DNA from: Chlorobium sp. N1
GTDB taxonomy: Bacteria; Bacteroidota; Chlorobiia; Chlorobiales; Chlorobiaceae
Assembly: GCF_004332115.1 (NCBI RefSeq)
Contig: NZ_SJPA01000001.1
Coordinates: 310,001-374,000, forward strand
Length of the DNA: 64,000 bases
Direction of reading: 5' to 3'
The notes below the pieces were generated by a model. The model was not told the DNA's origin. It worked only from the letters and a program-made list of their open reading frames with translations, and searched no databases. How positions within the stretch are numbered: the stretch's first letter is position 1; each line of letters begins with the position of its first letter. A program made the translations under genes and the position numbers. Shown here in pieces: positions 9,008-16,867 of the stretch.

Positions 9008-9031
9008 CTCCGCCCGTTCAGCCCCGTCCGT

Positions 9032-10045
9032 TCACTCCGCAATGCCGTAATACTCCCGGTACCACCGAACGAACCGCCTCACGCCCTCGTCCACCGTCGT
9101 CGAAGGCTGGTACGCGACGTCCTCCTTCAGCTGCTCGACGTCGGCGTAGGTGTCCGGCACATCGCCCGGCTGGAGCGGAAGCATCTCTTTCTCGGCAGTC
9201 CGGCCGAGCTCGCGCTCGAGTGCCCCGATGTAATCCATCAGCTCCACCGGGTTGCTGTTGCCGATGTTGTACACCCTCCACGGCGCGCGGCTCGATCCCG
9301 GATCGGGCTTCAGGCCCGACCAGTCCGGGTTCGGACGGGCCACATGGTCGAGGGTGCGGATGACCCCCTCGACGATGTCGTCGATGTAGGTGAAGTCGCG
9401 GCGATGCTTGCCGTAGTTGAAGACCTTGATCGGCTTGCCCTTCAGGATGGCGTCGGTGAAGAGGAAGAGCGCCATGTCGGGCCGGCCCCAGGGGCCGTAG
9501 ACGGTGAAGAAACGGAGCCCCGTCGTCGGCAGCCGGTAGAGATGGCTGTAGGTATGGGCCATCAGCTCGTTGGCCTTCTTGCTGGCCGCGTAAAGGGAAA
9601 GAGGGTGGTCGACATTGTCGTGCACCGAGAAGGGCATGGTCTCGTTGGCGCCGTAGACCGAACTGGAGGAGGCGTAGACCAGATGCTCGACGTTATGGTG
9701 GCGGCAGCCCTCGAGGATATTGATGAAGCCGACGATGTTGCTCTCGATGTAGGAGTGGGGGTTCTCGATCGAATAGCGGACTCCTGCCTGCGCGGCGAGG
9801 TTCACGACCCGGTCGAACTTCCCCTTCTCGAACAGCTCCTCCATCGCAGAGCGGTCGGAGATGTCCGCCTTGACGAACTCGAAATTCTCGTGCGGGGTCA
9901 GCTTCCCAAGGCGCGCCTCCTTCAGCGACACCTCGTAGTAGTCGTTCATGTTGTCGACGCCGATCACGCGGTCACCGCGTTCGAGAAGCCTCCGGGATAC
10001 GCCGGAGCCGATAAATCCGGCTGCGCCGGTCACCAGTACATGCAT
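9032..10045 (-). CDS. UDP-glucuronate 4-epimerase-like NAD-dependent epimerase
   Basis: A 337-residue extended short-chain dehydrogenase. It starts at ATG 10045, which gives [15 protein letters not shown] with the NAD-binding GxxGxxG at residues 7-13. The active-site SxxxYxxxK is visible as SSSSVYG and [10 protein letters not shown]. The RYSIENP and [14 protein letters not shown] segments are typical of UDP-glucuronate 4-epimerases (CapI/LspL type), which make UDP-galacturonate for capsule, O-antigen or exopolysaccharide. A longer frame to 10135 would add a non-conserved tail. The gene is divergent from the ATP-grasp gene at 10277, with about 230 A/T-rich bases between. Confidence 0.85.
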   Translation of the reverse strand: MHVLVTGAAGFIGSGVSRRLLERGDRVIGVDNMNDYYEVSLKEARLGKLTPHENFEFVKADISDRSAMEELFEKGKFDRVVNLAAQAGVRYSIENPHSYIESNIVGFINILEGCRHHNVEHLVYASSSSVYGANETMPFSVHDNVDHPLSLYAASKKANELMAHTYSHLYRLPTTGLRFFTVYGPWGRPDMALFLFTDAILKGKPIKVFNYGKHRRDFTYIDDIVEGVIRTLDHVARPNPDWSGLKPDPGSSRAPWRVYNIGNSNPVELMDYIGALERELGRTAEKEMLPLQPGDVPDTYADVEQLKEDVAYQPSTTVDEGVRRFVRWYREYYGIAE

Positions 10046-10276
10046 TGCAGTCCAGTCGTTAGTCGGTTGTACCCCGATAAACGAGGCAAAAAAACAGGCA
10101 GTTTTAAGTATAGGGACAAACACGGGTTCGTACAAGGCAATAATACCCCGCCCCCTGAAGGGAAGAATCTCTTCGAAAATGTAATTTTTTAGGTGACAAA
10201 AATCGATTTCCGTAAAAATTTAAGTATATAGCAGGTAGCATCAAGAAAAAGATCGAGAAGCAACCGAAAGACCGAC

Positions 10277-11725
10277 ATGAAGCGTTTTTTTGACGCATAC
10301 GATGCCGAAGCATCCCGGTATTACGACGAGGTGATCGCCCGGGAGGGCGGAGCCAGGTCCCACTACGAAAAGCTGCTCCGCCGATTCGCCATGTTCTCCC
10401 ACGAGGACGTCAAGACGCGCCGGGAGATGGCAAACATCTTCTTCCGCAACCAGGGCATCACCTTCACGGTCTACGGCCTCGAGGAAGGCATCGAGAGGAT
10501 CTTTCCCTTCGACCTCATCCCGAGGATCATCCCCTCCGCGGAGTGGTCGCTCATCGAGCGTGGGCTCACACAGCGCATCACGGCACTGAACCTCTTTCTC
10601 TACGACATCTACCACACGCAGAAGATCCTGCGCGACAAGGTCATTCCGGCGGAACTCGTCCTCGGCAGCCCGCATTTCCGCCGGGAGTTCGTCGGCGTCA
10701 CCCCGCCGCTCGGAATCTACGTCCACGTCGTCGGCAGCGACATCATCCGGGACAGGGAGGGCCGCTACCTGGTCCTCGAGGACAACCTCCGCACCCCGAG
10801 CGGGGTCTCCTACATGCTGCAGAACCGCCAGGCGATGAAACGGGCCTTCCCGGTACTCTTCAGCCAGTACAAGGTGCGCCCCGTCGAAGATTACCCGCAG
10901 GAGCTGCTGCGCACCCTGCAGGAGGCAAGCTCCTCCGTTCCGGGAGATCCGAACGTCGTCGTGCTTACACCCGGCATCTACAACTCGGCCTACTTCGAAC
11001 ACAGCTTCCTGGCCCGCCAGATGGGCGTCGAACTGACCGAAGGGCGGGATCTTGTCGTCAACGACAACATCGTCTACAAGCGGACCACGCGCGGCCTGGA
11101 GCGGGTCGACGTGATCTACCGCCGCATCGACGACGCCTTCCTCGACCCGCTCTGCTTCCGCCCCGACTCGAAGCTCGGGGTCGCAGGCCTCATCAACGCC
11201 TACCGCAAGGGCAACGTCACGCTCGCCAACGCCATCGGCACCGGCATCGCCGACGACAAGGTCATCTACAGCTTCGTGCCGAAGATGATCAGATACTACC
11301 TCGGCGAGGACCCGGTGCTCGAAAACGTGCCAACCTGGCTGCCGGGCAATCCCTGGGAGATGAAGTACATCCTCGAACACCTCGGGGAGCTGGTGGTGAA
11401 ATCGGCAAACGAGTCCGGCGGCTACGGCATGCTGGTCGGCCCAGAATCCACCCTCGAAGAGCAGGAACGCTTCAGGGAGCTGATCGTCTCCAACCCGCGC
11501 AACTACATCGCCCAGCCCACCATCTCCCTCTCGCGCCACCCGAGCGTCCTCAACGACTCGGAGCTCTACGGCTGCCACATCGATCTTCGCCCCTACGTCC
11601 TGACGGGGAAAAAGACCACGATCGTGCCGGGCGGGCTGACCCGCGTGGCGCTCAAGCGGGGATCGCTCGTCGTCAACTCCTCGCAGGGCGGCGGCAGCAA
11701 GGACACCTGGGTCGTCGACGAATAA
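10277..11725 (+). CDS. Circularly permuted ATP-grasp type 2 family protein
   Basis: A 482-residue protein of the circularly permuted ATP-grasp family (DUF404/DUF407). Recognisable stretches are the [15 protein letters not shown] region, [18 protein letters not shown] and the C-terminal [16 protein letters not shown] segment, which contains the ATP-grasp glycine-rich loop. Such enzymes are predicted amide- or peptide-bond ligases, but the substrate is unknown. It is the first of three genes that travel together in many bacteria, with an alpha-E protein 26 bases downstream and a transglutaminase-like protein after that. The start follows a short A/T-rich leader. Confidence 0.9.
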   Translation: MKRFFDAYDAEASRYYDEVIAREGGARSHYEKLLRRFAMFSHEDVKTRREMANIFFRNQGITFTVYGLEEGIERIFPFDLIPRIIPSAEWSLIERGLTQRITALNLFLYDIYHTQKILRDKVIPAELVLGSPHFRREFVGVTPPLGIYVHVVGSDIIRDREGRYLVLEDNLRTPSGVSYMLQNRQAMKRAFPVLFSQYKVRPVEDYPQELLRTLQEASSSVPGDPNVVVLTPGIYNSAYFEHSFLARQMGVELTEGRDLVVNDNIVYKRTTRGLERVDVIYRRIDDAFLDPLCFRPDSKLGVAGLINAYRKGNVTLANAIGTGIADDKVIYSFVPKMIRYYLGEDPVLENVPTWLPGNPWEMKYILEHLGELVVKSANESGGYGMLVGPESTLEEQERFRELIVSNPRNYIAQPTISLSRHPSVLNDSELYGCHIDLRPYVLTGKKTTIVPGGLTRVALKRGSLVVNSSQGGGSKDTWVVDE

Positions 11726-11751
11726 ACGCAACCGAACCAAACACTCACGCC

Positions 11752-12828
11752 ATGCTGAGCCGTGTCGCCGAATCGCTTTTCTGGATGAGCCGGTACGTCG
11801 AACGTGCGGAAAACACCGCCCGCTTCCTCGACGTCAACTTCAACCTCCTGCTCGACCTCAACCGCATCACGACGGTCGAGAGCCCCGAATGCTGGATCGC
11901 CCTGATACTGGTGACGAGCGACCGGGAGCGCTTCGAGAGCGCCTACGGGGACTACGGCGCCGAGCCGGTCACCGACTACCTCGTTTTCAACCGCCAGAAC
12001 CCGAACTCCATCATCTCATGCATCGGCATGGCCAGGGAAAACGCCCGGAGCGTGATCGAGAGCATCTCGAGCGAAATGTGGGAACAGATCAACAACCTCT
12101 ACCACTACCTCCAGTCGGCCACCCCGCAGAGCGTGCAGAACGACCCGTTCAGCTTCTACCGCGAGATCAAGAACGCCTCGCACCTCTTCCAGGGCATCAC
12201 CGACAGCACCTTCCCGCGCAGCGAGGGGTGGGACTTCATGCAGGTGGCCAAGTACCTCGAGCGGGCCGACAACACCGCGCGCCTCGTCGACGTCAAGTAC
12301 CACATGCTCGAAACGACCCGCCAGGAGCACGAAGAGGTCGTCAGCCGATCGGTCGACATCATCGAGTGGATGGCCGTCCTGAAAAGCTGCAGCGCGCTCG
12401 AAGCGTTCCGAAAGCGCTACCTTGCACGCATCGAGCCCCGCAGCATCATGGAGTTCCTCATCCTCGACCGCAGCTTCCCGCGCAGCATCAACTTCTCGGT
12501 CTGCGCCGCCAAAGAGGCGCTCTGGCGGCTTTCGGGAGGATCAGGAGGCCGCTCCCTCAACAGCGCCGACCGGCTCATCGGAAAAATGGAGGCGGAATTG
12601 AGCTTCACGACGATGGACGACATTTCCGACACGGGCCTCCACCACTACCTGGAACGTCTCGAGCGGGGAATCAGGGAGGTCGGCGAAGAGGCGCACCTGA
12701 CCTATTTCGCCTCCCACACCCCGGAGATCGAACCATTTCCCGATAAGGACAGGAACCTCCCGGCCACCCGAAGGAAGGCGGAGTGGCGGGAGGCCCAGCA
12801 GCAGCAACAGCAGGCATACTGCCCGTAA
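11752..12828 (+). CDS. Alpha-E domain protein (DUF403)
   Basis: A 358-residue, almost entirely helical protein. The start MLSRVAESLFWMSRYVERAENTAR is characteristic of the alpha-E (DUF403) family, and the similar YLERADNTARLVDVKYHML recurs around residue 170, suggesting an internal duplication. The family is always found beside circularly permuted ATP-grasp and transglutaminase-like genes, as here; its biochemical role is not established. The C-terminus ends in a Gln-rich stretch (QQQQQQ-like, around residues 345-355). Gene order and spacing (26 bases after the ligase, 12 before the next gene) indicate one operon. Confidence 0.85.
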   Translation: MLSRVAESLFWMSRYVERAENTARFLDVNFNLLLDLNRITTVESPECWIALILVTSDRERFESAYGDYGAEPVTDYLVFNRQNPNSIISCIGMARENARSVIESISSEMWEQINNLYHYLQSATPQSVQNDPFSFYREIKNASHLFQGITDSTFPRSEGWDFMQVAKYLERADNTARLVDVKYHMLETTRQEHEEVVSRSVDIIEWMAVLKSCSALEAFRKRYLARIEPRSIMEFLILDRSFPRSINFSVCAAKEALWRLSGGSGGRSLNSADRLIGKMEAELSFTTMDDISDTGLHHYLERLERGIREVGEEAHLTYFASHTPEIEPFPDKDRNLPATRRKAEWREAQQQQQQAYCP

Positions 12829-12840
12829 CAGGAACACCCC

Positions 12841-13659
12841 ATGATACTCAAGGTCGAACACCGCACCATCTTCGAATACGATGCGCCCATCTACGAGACC
12901 GCTACGGAGGTGCGCCTGCATCCCCATACCGGACAGGGCTCCACGCAGCGCTGCACCAGCTTCACCCTGCAGGTGGATCCGCCCGCCCCGATCTTCGAAT
13001 ACACCGACTTCTACGGCAACCGGGTCCACCACTTCAACCTCCTCCGGAGCCACAGACGGGTCGCCATCCTCGGCACATCCGTCGTCGAAACCGGAACCGC
13101 AAGGAGCGGAAGGGAGGAGCACGAAGAGATCCTCCTGCTCGACTTCCTCGCCGAAAGCCGCTTCGCGCACTTCGATCCCGCCGTGCGGGAGTTCGCCGCC
13201 GGCATCCCTTCAGCCGACGGCCCCGAAGCGCAGGCCGAGGCCCTCTGCCGCAAGATCAACGACACCTTCACCTACGAGCCGGGAGCGACCGACGTACACA
13301 GCACCAGCAGCGTGGTCATGGCCCTCGGACGCGGCGTCTGCCAGGACTTCGCCCACGTGATGCTCGCCGGCTGCCGCAGCCTCGGCCTGCCGGCCCGCTA
13401 CGTCAGCGGCTACCTCTTCGGCGGCAGCACGCCGGAAGGGCACGACGAGGCCAGCCACGCCTGGTGCGAAGTATGGTGCGGCACGGAAAAAGGGTGGGTC
13501 GGCATGGACCCGACACACAGCACCATCATGGCCGACGAGCGCTACATCAGGATCGGCTCCGGCCGCGACTACGGTGACGTCCCGCCGGTGCGCGGCACCT
13601 GGAAAGGCAGCGCCACCGAAACACTTGGAGTATCGGTACGGGTAAGCTCTTTATCGTAA
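12841..13659 (+). CDS. Transglutaminase-like cysteine peptidase family protein
   Basis: A 272-residue cytoplasmic protein. An N-terminal beta-rich domain (HRTIFEYDAPI, TEVRLHPHT) of the bacterial transglutaminase-like N-terminal type is followed by the catalytic core: Cys167 in GRGVCQDFAHVM, His206 in SHAWCEVW and Asp223 in GMDPTHS, a papain-like triad. In this gene triad the enzyme probably breaks or remodels amide bonds made by the ATP-grasp ligase, but the substrate is unknown. A long inverted repeat 19 bases downstream is the likely operon terminator. Confidence 0.9.
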   Translation: MILKVEHRTIFEYDAPIYETATEVRLHPHTGQGSTQRCTSFTLQVDPPAPIFEYTDFYGNRVHHFNLLRSHRRVAILGTSVVETGTARSGREEHEEILLLDFLAESRFAHFDPAVREFAAGIPSADGPEAQAEALCRKINDTFTYEPGATDVHSTSSVVMALGRGVCQDFAHVMLAGCRSLGLPARYVSGYLFGGSTPEGHDEASHAWCEVWCGTEKGWVGMDPTHSTIMADERYIRIGSGRDYGDVPPVRGTWKGSATETLGVSVRVSSLS

Positions 13660-13677
13660 AATACGGCCAACAGAAAA

Positions 13678-13735
13678 AAACCGGCCCAGAGACGCTTCCG
13701 CCACACACAAACGGAATCGCCACCCGGGCCGGTTT
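13678..13735. terminator. Bidirectional terminator between convergent genes
   Basis: Arms AAACCGGCCC (13678-13687) and GGGCCGGTTT (13726-13735) pair perfectly, with a second smaller stem (TTCCG/CGGAA) inside the loop. It lies between the transglutaminase gene ending at 13659 and the convergent cyc2 ending at 13765, with A-rich and T-rich flanks on either side, so it can serve both. Confidence 0.75.
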
Positions 13736-13764
13736 CAGCTAACAGGGAACCTTCTCTGGCGCAA

Positions 13765-15015
13765 TCAGAACGCGCTGTAAAGCATCAGGGTCGTAAGGTT
13801 GTCACCCGCTGCGGCAAGAGATGCATCATACGAGTAGAAGCTGTGGTTGACCTGCAGGGTGACGTTCTTTGCCGGCATATAGTTCAAACCAAGCGTAACC
13901 GCATCTTCGGCATCGCTCGCTGAAGCTCCGCTGCTGGCGTTTCTGTATGCCGCACCGACCGTGAGCTTATAAGGTATGACGCCGAGTTCGGCAGCCAGTG
14001 TCAGTGCGGTCTTGTCCCCCGCCGTATTCGTATTGTACACATTGGTATCACCGGCGGAGCTTGCCGCTGCGGAACCATAGGTGACATAGACGCCAAGGGG
14101 CAGTTTCCCGACATTGCCCTGGGCCTGTGCGTCGAGCGCCCAGACATCCGCACTTGTCGGTGTCTCTGTGCCAGCAACTTCCAGCTTCGAACTGCCGTTC
14201 CACAGCTGGAATCCCGCAGCGAGGTCCCATCCCCCGACCGTCGGAGTCACTGCTCCGCGGAGGTAGCTGAGCATCTCTCCCGACGAAAATGCTGGATCGG
14301 CATTGGAAGCCCGCTGCACATAGGGCGCATAGGTCAGGAATCCCAGCTTGTTGTAGAGTGCGAATGAGGCGCCAGTCGCCTGTGTCGCAGTCCCGAGATA
14401 CTGCTGGGCAGAGGTTTCATTCCGATGTTCGAACGCCCGGTTGAAGCGCACCGCACCGGTATTGAGCAGCTCGAAACCGTACGAAGGCCCCTGAGCGTCC
14501 GTCGTGAACGGAACGATATTGGCGACGATGTCGGGAGTCGGCTCGAAAACGAAGGGCATCTTGAAGGCGGCGAAAACCCCGTTGGTCGCAACATTGGCCA
14601 GGTTCAGCTCTGCCTGGAAGCCGATATTCTGGGCGACCCGTCCGCCGACCGAGAGAAATGCCTCATCGGGAATCTGGAACTCACCGTCATTGAGCATCCC
14701 TGGAGTCCCGGTCGTGGCGCTTCCGTTTCTCTTCTGGTACCTGAGTTTGCTCACCAGTCCGAAATTAAGGGTCGAGGGAATGGAAAGATTCTTGTCCTCA
14801 ATGGTTTCCTGGGCGCCCTTCATCGTGTATCCCCTGACCTTGAACTCGCGACCGAAGGCATTGAGCATGGGATAACGCTGGAAGTGGCAGGCGGCACAGG
14901 ACATACCCGTCTGCCGGGCGAAAACCGGCGTTGCCGAAACCTCGGTCGGCGTCGCAAACAGCAGGGCCGAGACCGCACCGCCCGCGAGCACGCGATACAG
15001 ATGTTTAAACTGCAT
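13765..15015 (-). CDS. cyc2: Cyc2-like outer-membrane cytochrome-porin fusion
   Basis: A 416-residue precursor. A signal peptide ends near residue 28 (VSA/TP), and the mature N-terminus reads FARQTGMSCAACHFQRYPML, then NAFGREFKVRGYT. This is the diagnostic Cyc2 motif with one heme c site (Cys40, Cys43, His44). The rest is a run of amphipathic strands ending in LMLYSAF, the aromatic C-terminus expected of an outer-membrane beta-barrel. Cyc2 proteins oxidise Fe(II) at the cell surface in acidophilic and neutrophilic iron oxidisers; in Chlorobia they are proposed to allow photoferrotrophy. Start 15015 is supported by an AAGGAG seven bases upstream. A cytochrome c gene lies 61 bases upstream on the same strand. 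Confidence 0.88.
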   Translation of the reverse strand: MQFKHLYRVLAGGAVSALLFATPTEVSATPVFARQTGMSCAACHFQRYPMLNAFGREFKVRGYTMKGAQETIEDKNLSIPSTLNFGLVSKLRYQKRNGSATTGTPGMLNDGEFQIPDEAFLSVGGRVAQNIGFQAELNLANVATNGVFAAFKMPFVFEPTPDIVANIVPFTTDAQGPSYGFELLNTGAVRFNRAFEHRNETSAQQYLGTATQATGASFALYNKLGFLTYAPYVQRASNADPAFSSGEMLSYLRGAVTPTVGGWDLAAGFQLWNGSSKLEVAGTETPTSADVWALDAQAQGNVGKLPLGVYVTYGSAAASSAGDTNVYNTNTAGDKTALTLAAELGVIPYKLTVGAAYRNASSGASASDAEDAVTLGLNYMPAKNVTLQVNHSFYSYDASLAAAGDNLTTLMLYSAF

Positions 15016-15076
15016 AAAATTCTCCTTGTGGTTGGTTGTGGTTGACAATAAGGGAACGGGTTCCCTCAAAGCTCTT

Positions 15077-15415
15077 TCAGCGGCTCTTGCTTACCATGAA
15101 TGCAACAGCATCAGCCACGTCCGTATCGGTCAGCGACGAGCGGCCGCCACGCGCCGGCATACCATTGAAACCATTGAGTGAATGCGCTACCATGAGGTCG
15201 AAGCCCCCGGCAATCCTGTCGACCCATGCGGCTTTATCTCCGGGCTTCGGAGCGCCCATGATGCCGCTATTGTGGCAGGTAGAACAGGTGGAACCGTAGA
15301 TCGACTCCCCCCTGGCCAGGTCATGCTCCGCTGCCAGCGCAGGTTCGGCAAGGGGAAACGACTGGGAAAGGGAAAAGGCCAGCGCGAACGCGGCTGAAGC
15401 GCGAAGTATTCTCAT
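15077..15415 (-). CDS. Small monoheme c-type cytochrome (c5-like)
   Basis: A 112-residue precursor with a signal peptide (about 1-29, cleavage at ALA/AE) and a class I cytochrome c domain. The heme site is Cys44-Ser-Thr-Cys47-His48 and Met86 in NGFNGMPARGG is the likely sixth ligand; GAPKPGDKAAW and the C-terminal helix (DADAVAFMV-like) fit the c5 / c553 type. It is a periplasmic electron carrier. Being the first gene of a cytochrome-cyc2 pair, it is the obvious acceptor for electrons from the outer-membrane Cyc2. The AUG at 15415 gives a canonical signal peptide. The upstream region carries two inverted repeats. Confidence 0.88.
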   Translation of the reverse strand: MRILRASAAFALAFSLSQSFPLAEPALAAEHDLARGESIYGSTCSTCHNSGIMGAPKPGDKAAWVDRIAGGFDLMVAHSLNGFNGMPARGGRSSLTDTDVADAVAFMVSKSR

Positions 15416-15490
15416 GGCTTATATGGGGTCTGGTTAATGGGGAAACTCGACTGTGAAGCAACATCGCCACACTTCGACCGGGCCCAGAAG

Positions 15491-15506
15491 ATTAACAATC
15501 GTTAAT
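15491..15506. promoter_or_regulatory. Inverted repeat, putative operator copy 1
   Basis: The sequence ATTAACAATCGTTAAT has perfect 6-base arms (ATTAAC / GTTAAT) around a 4-base centre. It lies 76 bases upstream of the cytochrome c start codon and is repeated almost exactly at 15564. The symmetry suits a dimeric regulator. The identity of the regulator is unknown. Confidence 0.55.
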
Positions 15507-15563
15507 ATCCGCCCGAATAAAAAGGCCGGAAAACAGCAGTTGCCGGCATTGAGTTAACAGCAA

Positions 15564-15579
15564 TATAACAATCGTTAAT
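15564..15579. promoter_or_regulatory. Inverted repeat, putative operator copy 2
   Basis: TATAACAATCGTTAAT matches copy 1 at 14 of 16 positions. Start-to-start distance from copy 1 is 73 bases, close to seven helical turns, so two bound dimers would face the same side of the DNA. A further GTTAAC half-site occurs at about 15553. Confidence 0.5.
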
Positions 15580-15733
15580 AATACTACAAAAAAAAAGGAG
15601 CACTACCCACTCCATGCACTGCGGAGCAGCGCCCATGAAGGCATATCGTCCTGTTTGATTTCTCTTTTCGGGTGGTTACCTTCAGTGGTAGCAAGAACAG
15701 CCCCCCCAGAGAGAGAGACAGAGCACCACCCCC

Positions 15734-16864
15734 ATGAGCTTCCGCCTAGAGACAACCGACCCGCGCTCTGCCGCCCGCACCGGCACCCTTTCGACCGGGC
15801 ACGGCGAAATCCGCACCCCCGTCTTCATGCCGGTCGGCACCCGGGCGAGCGTCAAGTCGGTAGAGCCGCACGAGCTCCTGGAGCAAGAGGCCCAGATCAT
15901 CCTCGCCAACACCTACCACCTCTACCTGAAGCCCGGCAACCACATCATCGCGAAAGCCGGCGGGGTGCACCGCTTCATGGACTGGCAGGGGCCGCTGCTT
16001 ACCGACAGCGGAGGCTACCAGGTCTACTCGCTCTCGGAGCTCCGCAAGATCACCGAAGAGGGGGTGGCCTTCAAGTCCCACCTCGACGGCTCGATGCTGC
16101 AGTTCACGCCGGAGAACGTCGTCGACACCCAGCGCATCATCGGCAGCGACATCATGATGCCCCTCGACGAGTGCCCCTCCGCCACCGCCGAGCGCGAGTA
16201 CATCCGAAAGTCGGGGGAGCTCACCATCCGCTGGGCCGAGCGGGCGCGTCGCCGCTTCCTGCAGACGGAGCCGCTCTACGGCCATCCCCAGATGCTCTTC
16301 GCCATCACCCAGGGCGGCACGCACGCGGACCTGCGCACCATCTCGGCCAAAGCCCTCGTCGAACTCGACTTCGAGGGCTACGCGATCGGCGGCATGGCGG
16401 TCGGTGAACCGGCCGAGGAGATGTACCGCATCCTCGAGCTCTCACACACCATGCTCCCCGAACATAAGCCCCGCTACCTGATGGGGGTCGGCACCCCGGA
16501 GAACATCCTCAACGCCATAGAACGCGGCGTCGACATGTTCGACTGCGTCATCCCGACCCGGGAAGGCCGGAACGGCCGGGTCTATACCAGGAAGGGAAAG
16601 ATGAACCTCCGCTCGGCCAAATACGCCGAGGACTTCCGCCCCCTGGACGAGGGGTTCGAAAGCCACGTCTCCGGCCACTACAGCCGCGCCTACATACGCC
16701 ACCTCCTCAACGTCGGCGAGATCCTCGGCCTCAAGCTCTGCACCCTGCAGAACATCGCATTCTTCATGTGGCTCACCCGCACCGCAAGGCAAGAGATCGA
16801 GAAGGGCTCGTTCCTCGAGTGGAAGGCGGCCGTGCTCGAAGAGTTCAACCGCGGGGAGGCCTGA
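15734..16864 (+). CDS. tgt: tRNA-guanine transglycosylase (zinc ligands replaced)
   Basis: A 376-residue Tgt, which exchanges G34 for preQ1 (queuosine pathway) in tRNAs with GUN anticodons. The TIM-barrel motifs are clear: TDSGGYQ (catalytic Asp region near residue 93), AITQGGTHADLR, AIGGMAVGEP and FDCVIPTREGRNGR. The usual zinc-binding CxCxxC plus His is missing: before YSRAYIRHL the residues are GFESHVSGH, with no Cys, and the His of the standard TIHN is Gln in CTLQN. Such zinc-free forms may occur in relatives but I cannot confirm that here. rimO begins 3 bases after its stop, so the two are one operon. Confidence 0.92.
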   Translation: MSFRLETTDPRSAARTGTLSTGHGEIRTPVFMPVGTRASVKSVEPHELLEQEAQIILANTYHLYLKPGNHIIAKAGGVHRFMDWQGPLLTDSGGYQVYSLSELRKITEEGVAFKSHLDGSMLQFTPENVVDTQRIIGSDIMMPLDECPSATAEREYIRKSGELTIRWAERARRRFLQTEPLYGHPQMLFAITQGGTHADLRTISAKALVELDFEGYAIGGMAVGEPAEEMYRILELSHTMLPEHKPRYLMGVGTPENILNAIERGVDMFDCVIPTREGRNGRVYTRKGKMNLRSAKYAEDFRPLDEGFESHVSGHYSRAYIRHLLNVGEILGLKLCTLQNIAFFMWLTRTARQEIEKGSFLEWKAAVLEEFNRGEA

Positions 16865-16867
16865 GCC

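Larger units (their letters stand above)
15416..15733. other. Divergent promoter region of cytochrome c-cyc2 and tgt
   Basis: This stretch of 318 bases separates the cytochrome gene (minus strand) from tgt (plus strand). The middle is A/T-rich and holds two near-identical inverted repeats (15491-15506 and 15564-15579). No ORF is convincing in it. Confidence 0.6.

Noticed and set aside
8273-10192. A 639-codon open frame on the plus strand.
   Set aside because: It runs antisense through the unknown gene and the epimerase, has Arg/His/Asp-rich nonsense composition, and exists because of strong third-position G/C bias.
10241-11740. A 499-codon minus-strand frame.
   Set aside because: It is antisense to the ATP-grasp gene, whose motifs are clear; no recognisable domain is present in the reverse frame.
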